The notes under the pieces are model-generated. The model was not told where the DNA came from. It did not search any database and was given only the letters and a program-made list of their open reading frames with translations. A DNA stretch of 64,000 nucleotides from CAZEPJ01 sp964514105. GTDB lineage: Bacteria > Desulfobacterota > Desulfocorpusculales > Desulfocorpusculum. The first letter of the stretch is position 1; each line of letters begins with the position of its first letter. The translations under genes and the position numbers were made by a program. The stretch covers positions 62,001 to 126,000 of the forward strand of contig CAZEPJ010000003.1 in NCBI GenBank assembly GCA_964514105.1, given 5' to 3'. This document shows positions 25,052 through 32,830 of the stretch, piece by piece.

Positions 25052-25153
25052 GGTCCCTCACCCCCTCCGCCGCCTCCCCAGCGCCTCGCCTCCTCCTGGC
25101 CGCTGCGCTCTGTGCTGCCCCTCCGCGCGTCTCCCGATCCCCCGGTCATCCCC

Positions 25154-26872
25154 TCATCTCTCGCATCCCTCGAGCCAGACCCCATTGAGCAGGTCCAGGA
25201 GGGGCGGGGTGAGGTTGGCCGTGGCGTCCAGGTACACGTCCAGGACCGCCGGCTTGCCCGACGCCGCGGCCCGTTCCAGGGCCGGACGAATCTCCTGGGG
25301 CTCCGTGACCCGCTCCCCGTGGCAGCCCATGGCCCGGGCCATGAGGTCGTATCTGGCGTCCGTGAAGTCCACAGCGCAGAAGCGCTCCGCGAAGGCCTTG
25401 GCCTGGCCCGCCTTGATCATGCCCCAGGCCCGGTCGTTCCCGATGACGTCGATGACGGGAAGTCCCAGGCGGGCGGCGGTCTCCAGTTCGTGGCAGGAGA
25501 ACATGAAGGACCCGTCTCCGTGGAGCACCACCACGGGCCGATCCGGGAAGGCCATCTTGGCCCCCAGGGCAAAGGGCAGCCCCACGCCCAGGTGTCCGGT
25601 ATGGTGGGCCGCCAGAAGCTGCCTGGGCCCACCCACCCGCGTGCCCATGGCCGACCAGACGGCCATGTTTCCCCCGTCCACGGCCAGGATGGTCTCCGGC
25701 CCGAAGAAGCGGCGCACCTCGCCCACGAGGCGCAGGGGGTGAATGGGCGTGGCCTCGGATGCCAGGGCGGGCTCCAGGGCCTTGACGGCGTCCCGCTCCT
25801 GGGCCTTGCAGCGTTTGGCCCAATCCGAGGAGGCTCTGGCGGGGGTCAGGGCCCTCACTGCCTCCAGGAGCTGACCCAGGACCTCCCGGGCGTCCCCCAC
25901 CAGGGCCAGGTCCACGGGGCGGTTGAGGCCGATGCTCGCGGGGTCCACATCGATCTGGATGACCTTCTGGACCTCGGGCGAACCCCACAAGGGCGGTCGA
26001 CCCCAGAAGTCCAGCTCCCAGAACGTGGTCCCCACGGCCATCACCAGGTCTCCGCCCATGTTGGCGAACAGCCCCCCGCCCCCCACGGCGATGAGACCCA
26101 GTTCATGCTCCTCGGACAGAACCCCGCGGGCCGAGATGGTCGGGCTCACGGGGATCTGGAGGTGCTCGGCCAGGGCCCGCAGGGGCTCCCACGCCCCCCC
26201 TCGGAGGACACCCAGGCCGGGGTGAAGCACGGGCCGCTCGGCCTTGACGAGCGCTTTGGCTGCCTGCTCCACCAGGGCCGGAGGCGCCGCAGGCCCCTGC
26301 ACGGGGCGGTACCGGGCCGGAGGGAGAATCCCGAGATCGCCCTCCTCCCGCGTCTCGAACAGGACGTCCACCGGGATGTCCAGGTGGACGGGGCCCGGCC
26401 GGCCCGAGGTGGCCGTGCGGAAGGCCCGCTGGACCAGCTCGGGGATGCGCTCCCAGCCATGGATCACGGCGTTCCACTTGGTGATGGGGGCCAGGAGGTG
26501 GAGCTGATCCAGTTGCTGCTGAGACCCCCTGAAGGGGTAGGATCGCAGGGTGTGGATCTGAGGCGTGATGACCACCATGGGGACACTGTCCGCCTGGGCC
26601 ACCCAGACGCCCGGCACCAGGTTCACGGCCCCCGGCCCCACGGTGCCCGCGCAGACCGCGGGCTCCCCGGTCACCCGTGCCCAGGCATCCGCCATGTGCG
26701 CCGCCGCGGACTCGTGGCGGGTCATGACGTATTCCATCCCCCCGGGCTTGCCCAGCCGGGCGATGGCGTCTATCATGGGGAGCAGTTGCCCCCCCGGGAT
26801 GCCGAAGACCCGCCGCACCCCCTCGTTGAGCAGGCACCGCACCAAGGCCTCCCCCCCCGTGATCCGACCCAT
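25154..26872 (-). CDS. Thiamine diphosphate enzyme of the acetolactate synthase family
   Basis: The 572-aa protein has the three-domain layout of acetolactate synthase/benzoylformate decarboxylase-type enzymes: N-terminal Pyr domain with the catalytic Glu in Thr-Arg-His-Glu-Ser-Ala-Ala, a middle domain, and a C-terminal ThDP domain with Gly-Asp-Gly-Ser-Phe ... Asn-Asp. It decarboxylates or carboligates a 2-oxo acid, but the exact substrate cannot be read; the family also includes oxalyl-CoA decarboxylase and sulfoacetaldehyde acetyltransferase. It starts 11 bases after the PocR-domain gene. No regulatory ACT subunit is nearby, which argues against a branched-chain amino acid role. Confidence 0.85.
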   Translation of the reverse strand: MGRITGGEALVRCLLNEGVRRVFGIPGGQLLPMIDAIARLGKPGGMEYVMTRHESAAAHMADAWARVTGEPAVCAGTVGPGAVNLVPGVWVAQADSVPMVVITPQIHTLRSYPFRGSQQQLDQLHLLAPITKWNAVIHGWERIPELVQRAFRTATSGRPGPVHLDIPVDVLFETREEGDLGILPPARYRPVQGPAAPPALVEQAAKALVKAERPVLHPGLGVLRGGAWEPLRALAEHLQIPVSPTISARGVLSEEHELGLIAVGGGGLFANMGGDLVMAVGTTFWELDFWGRPPLWGSPEVQKVIQIDVDPASIGLNRPVDLALVGDAREVLGQLLEAVRALTPARASSDWAKRCKAQERDAVKALEPALASEATPIHPLRLVGEVRRFFGPETILAVDGGNMAVWSAMGTRVGGPRQLLAAHHTGHLGVGLPFALGAKMAFPDRPVVVLHGDGSFMFSCHELETAARLGLPVIDVIGNDRAWGMIKAGQAKAFAERFCAVDFTDARYDLMARAMGCHGERVTEPQEIRPALERAAASGKPAVLDVYLDATANLTPPLLDLLNGVWLEGCER

Positions 26873-26883
26873 GCGCACCCCCC

Positions 26884-27393
26884 CTATCGCGCCGCGTCCA
26901 TGGCCTCCTGGATTCGGGCCGCCCACTGGTCGGCCACGGCCCGGACCGTCTGCTCCTCCACCTGGGGGGTGGATCGCAGCAGGGCCAGGGCCTCCTCCTC
27001 CTTCATCCCGAGTTCCTGGGCCACGAGGAAGGGGTCCAGTTCCTCGCCCACCAGGGCGCGGGAGCACACGGCGGTCGCGCCGATGAACTCGTCTCCGTCG
27101 AACAGGGGGATCACCATCTTGCACAGCCCGATCTGACAGAGGTCCACCTGGGGCCGCCGACTGCGCTCGGCCTGCTTCATCATCACCTGGCTGGTCTGAC
27201 CGCAGACGAAGGAGAGGCTCGTCTCCCTGGCGCGCACGCGCCGGCAGATCTCGGGGTAGTCCCCTGCGTGCAGGAGGATCTTCCCGTCCCGGTCCACCAG
27301 AGTGGCCGCCATCCCAAGCTCCGATGAAAGACGGATCAGGATCTCTCGCCACGTTCTCTCGTCCGCCAGATCCAAAGGCGTTCGCGCCGCCAC
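26884..27393 (-). CDS. Stand-alone PocR sensory-domain protein
   Basis: A 169-aa protein with a PocR-type ligand-binding domain: Ala-Ala-Thr-Leu-Val-Asp-Arg-Asp-Gly-Lys, conserved Cys in Glu-Ile-Cys-Arg, Phe-Val-Cys-Gly, Asp-Leu-Cys-Gln and Leu-Cys-Lys, then Gly-Ala-Thr-Ala-Val-Cys. In PocR this module senses small molecules ahead of an AraC domain; here there is no DNA-binding or kinase part. It is placed 11 bases before the ThDP enzyme gene, so it may be a ligand or redox-sensing partner of that enzyme. The C-terminus is a short helix pair. Confidence 0.7.
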   Translation of the reverse strand: MAARTPLDLADERTWREILIRLSSELGMAATLVDRDGKILLHAGDYPEICRRVRARETSLSFVCGQTSQVMMKQAERSRRPQVDLCQIGLCKMVIPLFDGDEFIGATAVCSRALVGEELDPFLVAQELGMKEEEALALLRSTPQVEEQTVRAVADQWAARIQEAMDAAR

Positions 27394-27439
27394 CGAAACC
27401 TCCTCATGGTTTGGAAGGGTCCCAACGGGTCATGGGTGG

Positions 27440-27464
27440 CGCCTCATGGGGAAGCCATGAGGCG
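27440..27464 (-). repeat. Perfect 10-bp hairpin between the nitrilase and PocR genes
   Basis: CGCCTCATGG (27440-27449) pairs with CCATGAGGCG (27455-27464) around a five-base loop, and an outer GGGT/ACCC pairing extends the stem past a bulge. There is no U run on either side. It sits in the 155-base gap within the operon and may set relative expression of the genes on its two sides. Confidence 0.5.
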
Positions 27465-27548
27465 TACCCGCTCTGGGCGGTCCAAGCATACGAGGGTTCA
27501 CCGGGGGTAGTCAAGCAACAGGGCGGCGGGTCATCCCACCCGAGACCC

Positions 27549-28508
27549 TCACTCCTGAAACAGGTCCACCGGTCCGCCGCCCGCCGCCACCACGGGCGGG
27601 GTCGGCCGCTCGTTGACGTGGAGACGGAACACGTCGGGGCGGGCATAATGGCCCACCACATCGAAGTCGTACTTGCCGCGGGTGATATCGGCCATGTCGA
27701 GATCCGCGGTGAGGATGCACGGTCCCTCGAAGTTGGGACCCGCGAGGACCTTTCCGAAGGGATCCACGATTCCACTGCCCCCGCGCATGATCACTGCAGC
27801 GGGGTCGTTTCCCTGGATGGCGTCGTAGTCTTCGGGACAGTCCGCCCGGCGCAGATACTGGCAGCAGGTAAGGACAAAGCATCGCCCCTCCAGGGCGATG
27901 GTCTGCATGGTGGGGAGCCAGGTATCTCGGTCATCCGCCGTGGGGGCGCAGTATAGCTGAATCCCCTTGGCATACATGGCCATGCGCATCATGGGCATGT
28001 AGTTCTCCCAGCAGATCACCGCCCCCACCCTCCCCAACGGGGTGTCGAACACGGGCATGGTGGACCCGTCTCCGTAGCCCCAGATTAGGCGCTCCATGGC
28101 CGTGGGCATGAGCTTGCGGTGCTTTCCCAGGAGCCGGCCGCCCGGCGAGAAGAACAGCACCGTGCAGTACAGGGTACCGCCTCCTCGCTCGATGACCCCG
28201 ATGACCAGGTGAATCGAGGCGTCCTTGGCCGCATCGGCCAGGGCGTCCGTGGCCGGGCCCGGGACCTCCACGGCGCTGTCAAAGTAGCGCCGGAAATCCT
28301 CCCGCCCTCGGGGGAGCCGGAGCCCCACCCGGGCCCCGAAGTCGAGCCCTTTGGGGTACGCCGAGACAAAGGCCTCTGGAAACAGCACGAGCCCGGCCCC
28401 CTGCCGCGCGGCTTCGCCTGCCAGATGGGCCACCTTCTCGAGGGTCGCCTCCCGGTTGAAGACAACCGGCGCGTCCTGCACCACCGCCACCCTGACCGTC
28501 TGGTCCAT
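27549..28508 (-). CDS. Nitrilase (carbon-nitrogen hydrolase)
   Basis: The 319-aa protein has the nitrilase catalytic triad: Glu in Phe-Pro-Glu-Ala-Phe, Lys in His-Arg-Lys-Leu-Met-Pro-Thr, and Cys in Ile-Cys-Trp-Glu-Asn-Tyr-Met-Pro. The Cys-Trp-Glu-Asn form and the early Phe-Val-Ser-Ala-Tyr-Pro-Lys-Gly match true nitrilases that turn R-CN into R-COOH and NH3, rather than amidases. GGAGGGAGGG lies before ATG 28508. It is followed by a strong hairpin and then the PocR-domain gene. Confidence 0.92.
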   Translation of the reverse strand: MDQTVRVAVVQDAPVVFNREATLEKVAHLAGEAARQGAGLVLFPEAFVSAYPKGLDFGARVGLRLPRGREDFRRYFDSAVEVPGPATDALADAAKDASIHLVIGVIERGGGTLYCTVLFFSPGGRLLGKHRKLMPTAMERLIWGYGDGSTMPVFDTPLGRVGAVICWENYMPMMRMAMYAKGIQLYCAPTADDRDTWLPTMQTIALEGRCFVLTCCQYLRRADCPEDYDAIQGNDPAAVIMRGGSGIVDPFGKVLAGPNFEGPCILTADLDMADITRGKYDFDVVGHYARPDVFRLHVNERPTPPVVAAGGGPVDLFQE

Positions 28509-28601
28509 ATCCCTCCCTCCGAACTCGCTCCCTTGGGTTCTCGCCGGGACACGCGCCCCGGGCGGCTCCGGGACGCGGGCGGGCATCGGAAACCCCGGGA
28601 T

Positions 28602-29180
28602 TCACCCGAACCGCCGCAGGACGATCTCCTCCAGCCGCCGTTTGGGCACGTGGTGCACGCCTTCCGGATCCCGGTAGTACTTGATGTCCTGTCCCGGCTC
28701 CATGTCGTCGACTACCACCTGCTCCGCAGGCCTTCCCAAGGCCACGACCAGCAGGATCTCGTACCGCTCGGGGATCTCCAGGATTCGCCGGAGCGCCTCC
28801 CGGTTGATGGTGGCGATCATGCACCCCCCGAAACCCCGCTCCACGGCCCCCAGGAGGATGTTCTGGCACGCGATTCCGTGGTCCACGCCGGCGCTCTTGG
28901 AGATCTCCGTGTCGAGAAGGACCACGATGTAGGCCGTGGGACGCTCCCCATCGGCCGGCCCCGGCCAGCCCTTGAGGTAGGCCGCCCAGCCCAGTGTGGG
29001 GAAGATGGCCTGATTGGTCCCGGGGTCACAAGACAGGATGTACTTGAGCGGCTGGAGGTTGGCGCCGCTGGCCGAGAGCCTGGCCAGCCCCACGAGTTCG
29101 TCCAGGAGCTCCCCTGGCACCCGGTGGATCTGGTCGAATCGCCGGTAGCTCCGCGTCCTGCCGATGAGTTCCTTGAGCAC
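28602..29180 (-). CDS. Nitroreductase family flavoprotein
   Basis: A 192-aa FMN protein of the nitroreductase fold: an early Arg-Ser-Tyr-Arg-Arg-Phe, the Ser-Gly-Ala-Asn-Leu-Gln-Pro flavin loop and Gly-Ile-Ala-Cys-Gln-Asn-Ile-Leu-Leu-Gly-Ala dimer helix, ending with Arg-Arg-Leu-Glu-Glu-Ile-Val. The start is placed at GTG 29180, six bases after GGAGG; GTG 29186 would leave almost no spacing. First gene of the nitrilase/ThDP operon, so it may reduce an activated C=C, C=N or nitro group in the pathway. Confidence 0.85.
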   Translation of the reverse strand: MLKELIGRTRSYRRFDQIHRVPGELLDELVGLARLSASGANLQPLKYILSCDPGTNQAIFPTLGWAAYLKGWPGPADGERPTAYIVVLLDTEISKSAGVDHGIACQNILLGAVERGFGGCMIATINREALRRILEIPERYEILLVVALGRPAEQVVVDDMEPGQDIKYYRDPEGVHHVPKRRLEEIVLRRFG

Positions 29181-29238
29181 GCACACCTCCTCCCCCGGGT
29201 CGGTTTCCCCTTTGCCCGGGTCCGTCGTGTCGTCGGCC

Positions 29239-29267
29239 AGCCTATCAAACCCGCAGCGGGTGGACAA
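29239..29267 (-). promoter_or_regulatory. Promoter of the nitroreductase-nitrilase operon with an operator-like repeat in its spacer
   Basis: On the - strand TTGTCC (29267-29262) and TAGGCT (29244-29239) are 17 bases apart. The spacer contains the inverted repeat ACCCGC-A-GCGGGT (29249-29261), a good place for a repressor or a MerR-type activator to bind. Transcription would begin near 29232, about 50 bases before the gene. Confidence 0.5.
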
Positions 29268-29354
29268 GGGCGCAATACCACCTCCCGACGGGGCGGCAAG
29301 AGGTGGGCATCCGATCTCCAATGTGCTACACATATAGGGTAAAGGAGGAGGAGG

Positions 29355-30491
29355 ATGCAGCTTGCGCCGGAGCTCCTGATCGCCATGATCACGGAACATC
29401 CCTGGGGGGTGCCTGTCCGGGATATGGAGGCCCTCTTGGCCCTGGGAGAGGCCGGCGTGGAGCCCATCATCCGGTTCCTGGGCGAGGATGGGGCGGCATC
29501 GGGAGGGGACAAGGATCTCCTCTGGCCACTGGTGGTCCTGGGGGAGATGAGAGACCCGCGGGCCGTCCCCACGTTACTGGCGCTCCTGGGGCGGACCGCC
29601 GATGGGGAGCTGTCCGTGGCAGCTGCCGAGGCTCTGGCCAAGCTGGGCCGGCCAGCTGTGGCCCCCCTTCGCCGTCTCCTGGATGGGGACGCGGCGCCGG
29701 AGACCCGCATCCTAGCCTATGGGGCATTGGCCGGCATGGATTTGCCCGAGGCGTGGGAGATCCTGGCGGAGGCGCTGGAGGCGGACCCCGAGGTGGATTT
29801 TGCCGTGGCCCGATGCCTGGCCGAGCGAAACCTGCCTGACGACGTGACCCGGGTTCACCGCGTCTATTGCACGGCGGAGCCGTGGAAGCGGCCGGCCTTG
29901 GAGGCGACCCTGGCGGGCATGCTGTCGGGTCAGCCGGCGTGGCCGGTGGCCCGCCGCGACTGGCGGCTTCGCTACCGGAGAGAGCCCCGCCAGGACCTCC
30001 GGATCCCCGTGGCCTGGCTGGAGGTGATGCTCCTGACCTGGCAGTCCCGCCGGGATATTCCTGCCGCCGGCGGACATCCGGCCCGAACCCTGGAGGATCT
30101 GCGCCGCCGGGAGACTTCAGACCCCCGGGACCACAACGCGTGTCCGGATTGCGGAGAGCCCTTCCGAAGCCCCACGGGCATCCGGCTTTGCAGCGAGGTG
30201 GAGGAAGACCTCATCGCCTTCCAGTTGGAGCGAGTGCGTGGCTGGGTACGGGATCGTTGGGAGGACATCCACGAGGTGCTGGACGAACTGGACCATCAGG
30301 AGATGGAGGCACTCCAATGGCCCGAGGCGGATGATCAAGGGCGGGCGCAGAAGATGGAGGCCCTGGACAGCATCGAGCTGCTCAAGGACACCCTGTGCTG
30401 GATGGTGGAGGAGGGCCTGGACGGCCTCTCCAAGGGCGAGGGGCGGCTCTGGACAGCGCTCCAGCGCGCCCGATCCAGAAAACGCGCATAG
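29355..30491 (+). CDS. HEAT-repeat protein with C-terminal zinc-finger-like region
   Basis: A 378-aa protein. The first half holds HEAT-like helical repeats (Val-Pro-Thr-Leu-Leu-Ala-Leu-Leu, Ala-Ala-Ala-Glu-Ala-Leu-Ala-Lys-Leu-Gly, Ala-Val-Ala-Pro-Leu-Arg-Arg-Leu-Leu). After residue 255 comes a Cys-Pro-Asp-Cys-Gly ... Leu-Cys segment and a long acidic helical tail. HEAT repeats serve as protein-binding scaffolds. A very strong AAAGGAGGAGGAGG site precedes ATG 29355. It is the first of three + strand genes; the function is not recognised. Confidence 0.75.
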   Translation: MQLAPELLIAMITEHPWGVPVRDMEALLALGEAGVEPIIRFLGEDGAASGGDKDLLWPLVVLGEMRDPRAVPTLLALLGRTADGELSVAAAEALAKLGRPAVAPLRRLLDGDAAPETRILAYGALAGMDLPEAWEILAEALEADPEVDFAVARCLAERNLPDDVTRVHRVYCTAEPWKRPALEATLAGMLSGQPAWPVARRDWRLRYRREPRQDLRIPVAWLEVMLLTWQSRRDIPAAGGHPARTLEDLRRRETSDPRDHNACPDCGEPFRSPTGIRLCSEVEEDLIAFQLERVRGWVRDRWEDIHEVLDELDHQEMEALQWPEADDQGRAQKMEALDSIELLKDTLCWMVEEGLDGLSKGEGRLWTALQRARSRKRA

Positions 30492-30503
30492 GAGGTGCCC
30501 GCG

Positions 30504-30839
30504 ATGCCCATCTACGAATACGAGGCGGCGGATGCCGCGCCGGGATGCAGGCAGTGCTCAGAGGGATTCGAGGTCCTGCAGGCCCTGTCCGATCTCCCCC
30601 TGTGCCACTGTCCGTCCTGCGGCGGCCCCGTCCACCGCAGGATCTCCCTGGTGCGGGTAGTGGTGCCCGGTGGGGCGTCGGGCAGGGATCCGGTGGAGCA
30701 GGAGGTGGCGGGCTACGAGCGGCAGGGCATGTGGAGCCACGCCGCGGAGCTGGCGGACAAGGTGAGCGAGAAGCCCGAGCGCGCCCACCTCAAGGAGCGG
30801 GCTATGGAGAACTACAAACGGGCCGGGTACGATGTCTGA
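30504..30839 (+). CDS. FmdB-type zinc-ribbon protein
   Basis: A 111-aa protein starting Met-Pro-Ile-Tyr-Glu-Tyr-Glu, the hallmark of the FmdB regulatory zinc-ribbon family, followed by Cys-x2-Cys (Cys-Arg-Gln-Cys) and Cys-x2-Cys (Cys-Pro-Ser-Cys-Gly-Gly). Members are often linked to C1 or amide metabolism, but their role is poorly known. AGGAGGT lies before the ATG. It follows the HEAT gene after 12 bases and is separated from the HD gene by a perfect hairpin. Confidence 0.85.
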   Translation: MPIYEYEAADAAPGCRQCSEGFEVLQALSDLPLCHCPSCGGPVHRRISLVRVVVPGGASGRDPVEQEVAGYERQGMWSHAAELADKVSEKPERAHLKERAMENYKRAGYDV

Positions 30840-30852
30840 TGGCGGGGTCGGC

Positions 30853-30876
30853 GGGCCTGATCCTCGGATCAGGCCC
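30853..30876 (+). repeat. Perfect 11-bp hairpin between the FmdB and HD genes
   Basis: GGGCCTGATCC (30853-30863) pairs with GGATCAGGCCC (30866-30876) across a two-base centre. There is no T run, and the HD gene's ribosome site follows at once, so it may be an operator or an RNA stability element rather than a terminator. Confidence 0.45.
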
Positions 30877-30896
30877 ATGGGCGAGGAGGAGTGATC

Positions 30897-31493
30897 ATGG
30901 CGGAGAAGATCCCCACGCGCGAGGAGGCCTGGGCCCTCCTGACCGAGTTCAACCAGGGCGAGAGCCTCATCAAACACGCCCTGTGCGTCGAAGGGGTCAT
31001 GCGCTACATGGCACGCAAGCGGGGCCAGGACGAGGAGAAATGGGGCATCATCGGGTTGATCCACGACCTGGATTACGAGCGATTTCCGGACCAGCATTGC
31101 CGCAAGACGCCGGAGATCCTCGAACAGCGGGGTTGGCCGCCGGATTACATCCGCGCCGTGGTCTCCCACGGCTGGGGGCTTTGCGCCGACGTGGAGCCCG
31201 TCAGCGACATGGAGAAGATCCTGTACGCCATCGACGAACTCACGGGGTTGGTCACGGCGGCGGCCCTGGTGAGGCCGTCCCGGAGCGTCCTGGACATGGC
31301 CCCCAAGTCGGTGAAGAAGAAATGGAAGGACAAGGCCTTCGCCGCCGGGGTCAACCGTGCGGTCATCGAGAAGGGTGCCGCCATGCTCGGCATGGACACG
31401 GGGCAGCTCATCGAGGACACCATCATGGGCATGCGGGAGGTGGCCGACGCCGTCGGCCTGCGGGGGACCCCCGGGGCCGGCGGGGAGGGCTAG
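30897..31493 (+). CDS. HD-domain phosphohydrolase-like protein
   Basis: A 198-aa HD-domain protein: Ile-Lys-His-Ala-Leu-Cys-Val-Glu at the first His, Gly-Leu-Ile-His-Asp-Leu-Asp-Tyr-Glu for the HD pair, and Ala-Val-Val-Ser-His-Gly-Trp and Ala-Ile-Asp-Glu-Leu-Thr-Gly for later ligands. Such compact HD proteins (often annotated as 'HDIG domain-containing') hydrolyse phosphate esters, with unknown natural substrates. GAGGAGGAG precedes ATG 30897. It ends against the convergent dehydratase genes. Confidence 0.82.
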   Translation: MAEKIPTREEAWALLTEFNQGESLIKHALCVEGVMRYMARKRGQDEEKWGIIGLIHDLDYERFPDQHCRKTPEILEQRGWPPDYIRAVVSHGWGLCADVEPVSDMEKILYAIDELTGLVTAAALVRPSRSVLDMAPKSVKKKWKDKAFAAGVNRAVIEKGAAMLGMDTGQLIEDTIMGMREVADAVGLRGTPGAGGEG

Positions 31494-31500
31494 CGCAGGG

Positions 31501-31527
31501 GCCCCCGCAAGGGGCGGAGCCGGGCTC
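31501..31527 (+). terminator. Two small GC hairpins in a convergent gap
   Basis: GCCCC/GGGGC (31501-31515) and GAGC/GCTC (31517-31527) form two adjacent stems between the HD gene and the dehydratase genes. No T run follows, so at best this is a weak bidirectional terminator. Confidence 0.3.
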
Positions 31528-31541
31528 GGCGCATGGCCGCC

Positions 31542-32798
31542 TCAGGCGGGCCTGGATTGGAGGATCTCCCAGACCGCCAGGAGCTGGTCCTCGATGCGCT
31601 CCCTGGGGAAGTTGGACGGATCGCTCAGGTCGGCCTCCAGATTGACCAGGCGAACCCCTTGGGCCCCCAGGCGGTCCTTGATGACCTGCAGGGCCCCGTT
31701 GGATTGACGGCAGGGCAGGTGCCCGAAGTGCAGGGCCGCGTCCACGCGGTACTGCCGGGCCAGCGCGGCGGCCGTCTCCGCCCGACGCTCCACCGGGCCC
31801 ATGAAGGGGTTGGACAGCATGCGGCGGGCGATGGCCGCAAGGGGGCTGCCCTCGTCCACGGGTTCCCAGTAGCAGTGGCTGAACTCTTCCATGACGATGC
31901 GGCCCCCCCGCGCCTCCAGGAACGGGAAGATGGAGACGTCGTACGTGGGGCTGGCCATGAGCCATAGAAACCGCAGGGTCTCGGCTGGGACGGCCCCCTC
32001 CCTCTGCGCCGCGAGGAACTCCTGCTCCAGCCGCCTGTAGATCTCCTCGGCCGCGGGGGTGCCGTACAGCAGGCTCCCCATGAAGCTGAACGAGAACCCC
32101 CGGTTGCCGGGAAGGAGGGGCGAGGGCGTCCCCTTTCGCAGCTCGTTGAAGCGACTCATGGCCGCGGTCATATCTTTAAAGGCCCGGAGGGGCCCCGCCA
32201 GGAGCCCCTGATCCGCAGGCATCCCGGCCAGGTCGGCCAGCCGCGCGTAGATCTCCCTCAGCTGGGACTCCAGGTACGCCCTGGCCGCCGGGGTATCCTC
32301 CATGGGCATGTCCACAAGGAGGTACTCCACGCCGTACCGCTCGGCCATGAATTCATTGACCTTGGCCTTGCCGTCGCAGTAGTGGGAGCTGCTCACGAGG
32401 AGATCGGGTCGGGGCAACTGGTCCAGGAGGGCCGCGCCCAGGGCCAGCCGATGCACCGTGCACGTGTCCTGAGGCACGGCCGCACGGTCCGCGGCCCGCA
32501 GGAGGGAGGCCGACTGGTTGGCCGCTGACAGCAGGCCGGCATAGATCTCGAAGTCCACCGGGATGAGCCCCAGGGCCGCGATGAGCTCCATGGGAAACAC
32601 GTACGCCGTGGTCCATACAACGGGCGCCCGGCGCTCGAAGGCCCGAACCCCCTGACGGGACACCTCGCTCAAGAGCAAGCCCCAGGCCGACCCACCCGCG
32701 GCCTCGCTGCGCCGGTGTGTCTGGTGGATGAGCCGCAGGATCCGCTCAAAGGTGGGGGTCCGGCCGCTGCGCCCCGAAACGGAATGGTCTGTACTCAT
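31542..32798 (-). CDS. 2-hydroxyacyl-CoA dehydratase family subunit (larger)
   Basis: A 418-aa protein of the 2-hydroxyglutaryl-CoA dehydratase/benzoyl-CoA reductase (HgdB/BcrBC) family. Cys residues suited to hold a [4Fe-4S] cluster occur in Asp-Thr-Cys-Thr-Val-His, Ser-His-Tyr-Cys-Asp-Gly-Lys, Ser-His-Cys-Tyr-Trp-Glu-Pro and His-Leu-Pro-Cys-Arg-Gln. These enzymes remove water from 2-hydroxyacyl-CoA or reduce aromatic rings by a ketyl radical route, and need an ATP-driven activator. The start may be ATG 32798 or 32807. It follows the companion subunit closely. No activator gene is in the window. Confidence 0.8.
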   Translation of the reverse strand: MSTDHSVSGRSGRTPTFERILRLIHQTHRRSEAAGGSAWGLLLSEVSRQGVRAFERRAPVVWTTAYVFPMELIAALGLIPVDFEIYAGLLSAANQSASLLRAADRAAVPQDTCTVHRLALGAALLDQLPRPDLLVSSSHYCDGKAKVNEFMAERYGVEYLLVDMPMEDTPAARAYLESQLREIYARLADLAGMPADQGLLAGPLRAFKDMTAAMSRFNELRKGTPSPLLPGNRGFSFSFMGSLLYGTPAAEEIYRRLEQEFLAAQREGAVPAETLRFLWLMASPTYDVSIFPFLEARGGRIVMEEFSHCYWEPVDEGSPLAAIARRMLSNPFMGPVERRAETAAALARQYRVDAALHFGHLPCRQSNGALQVIKDRLGAQGVRLVNLEADLSDPSNFPRERIEDQLLAVWEILQSRPA

Positions 32799-32830
32799 GA
32801 CGCGCATCCCTGAATCCACGGGCCGGGGCG

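Noticed and set aside
25154..26872. Annotation as IlvB acetolactate synthase
   Set aside because: No small subunit or branched-chain biosynthesis genes are nearby, and the operon is catabolic in character.
24872..27136. Open frame of 754 codons on the + strand
   Set aside because: It lies antisense to the alcohol dehydrogenase, ThDP enzyme and PocR genes, whose motifs are intact. Its protein is Gly/Pro/Arg/His-rich with no recognisable domain, a common artefact of GC-rich DNA.
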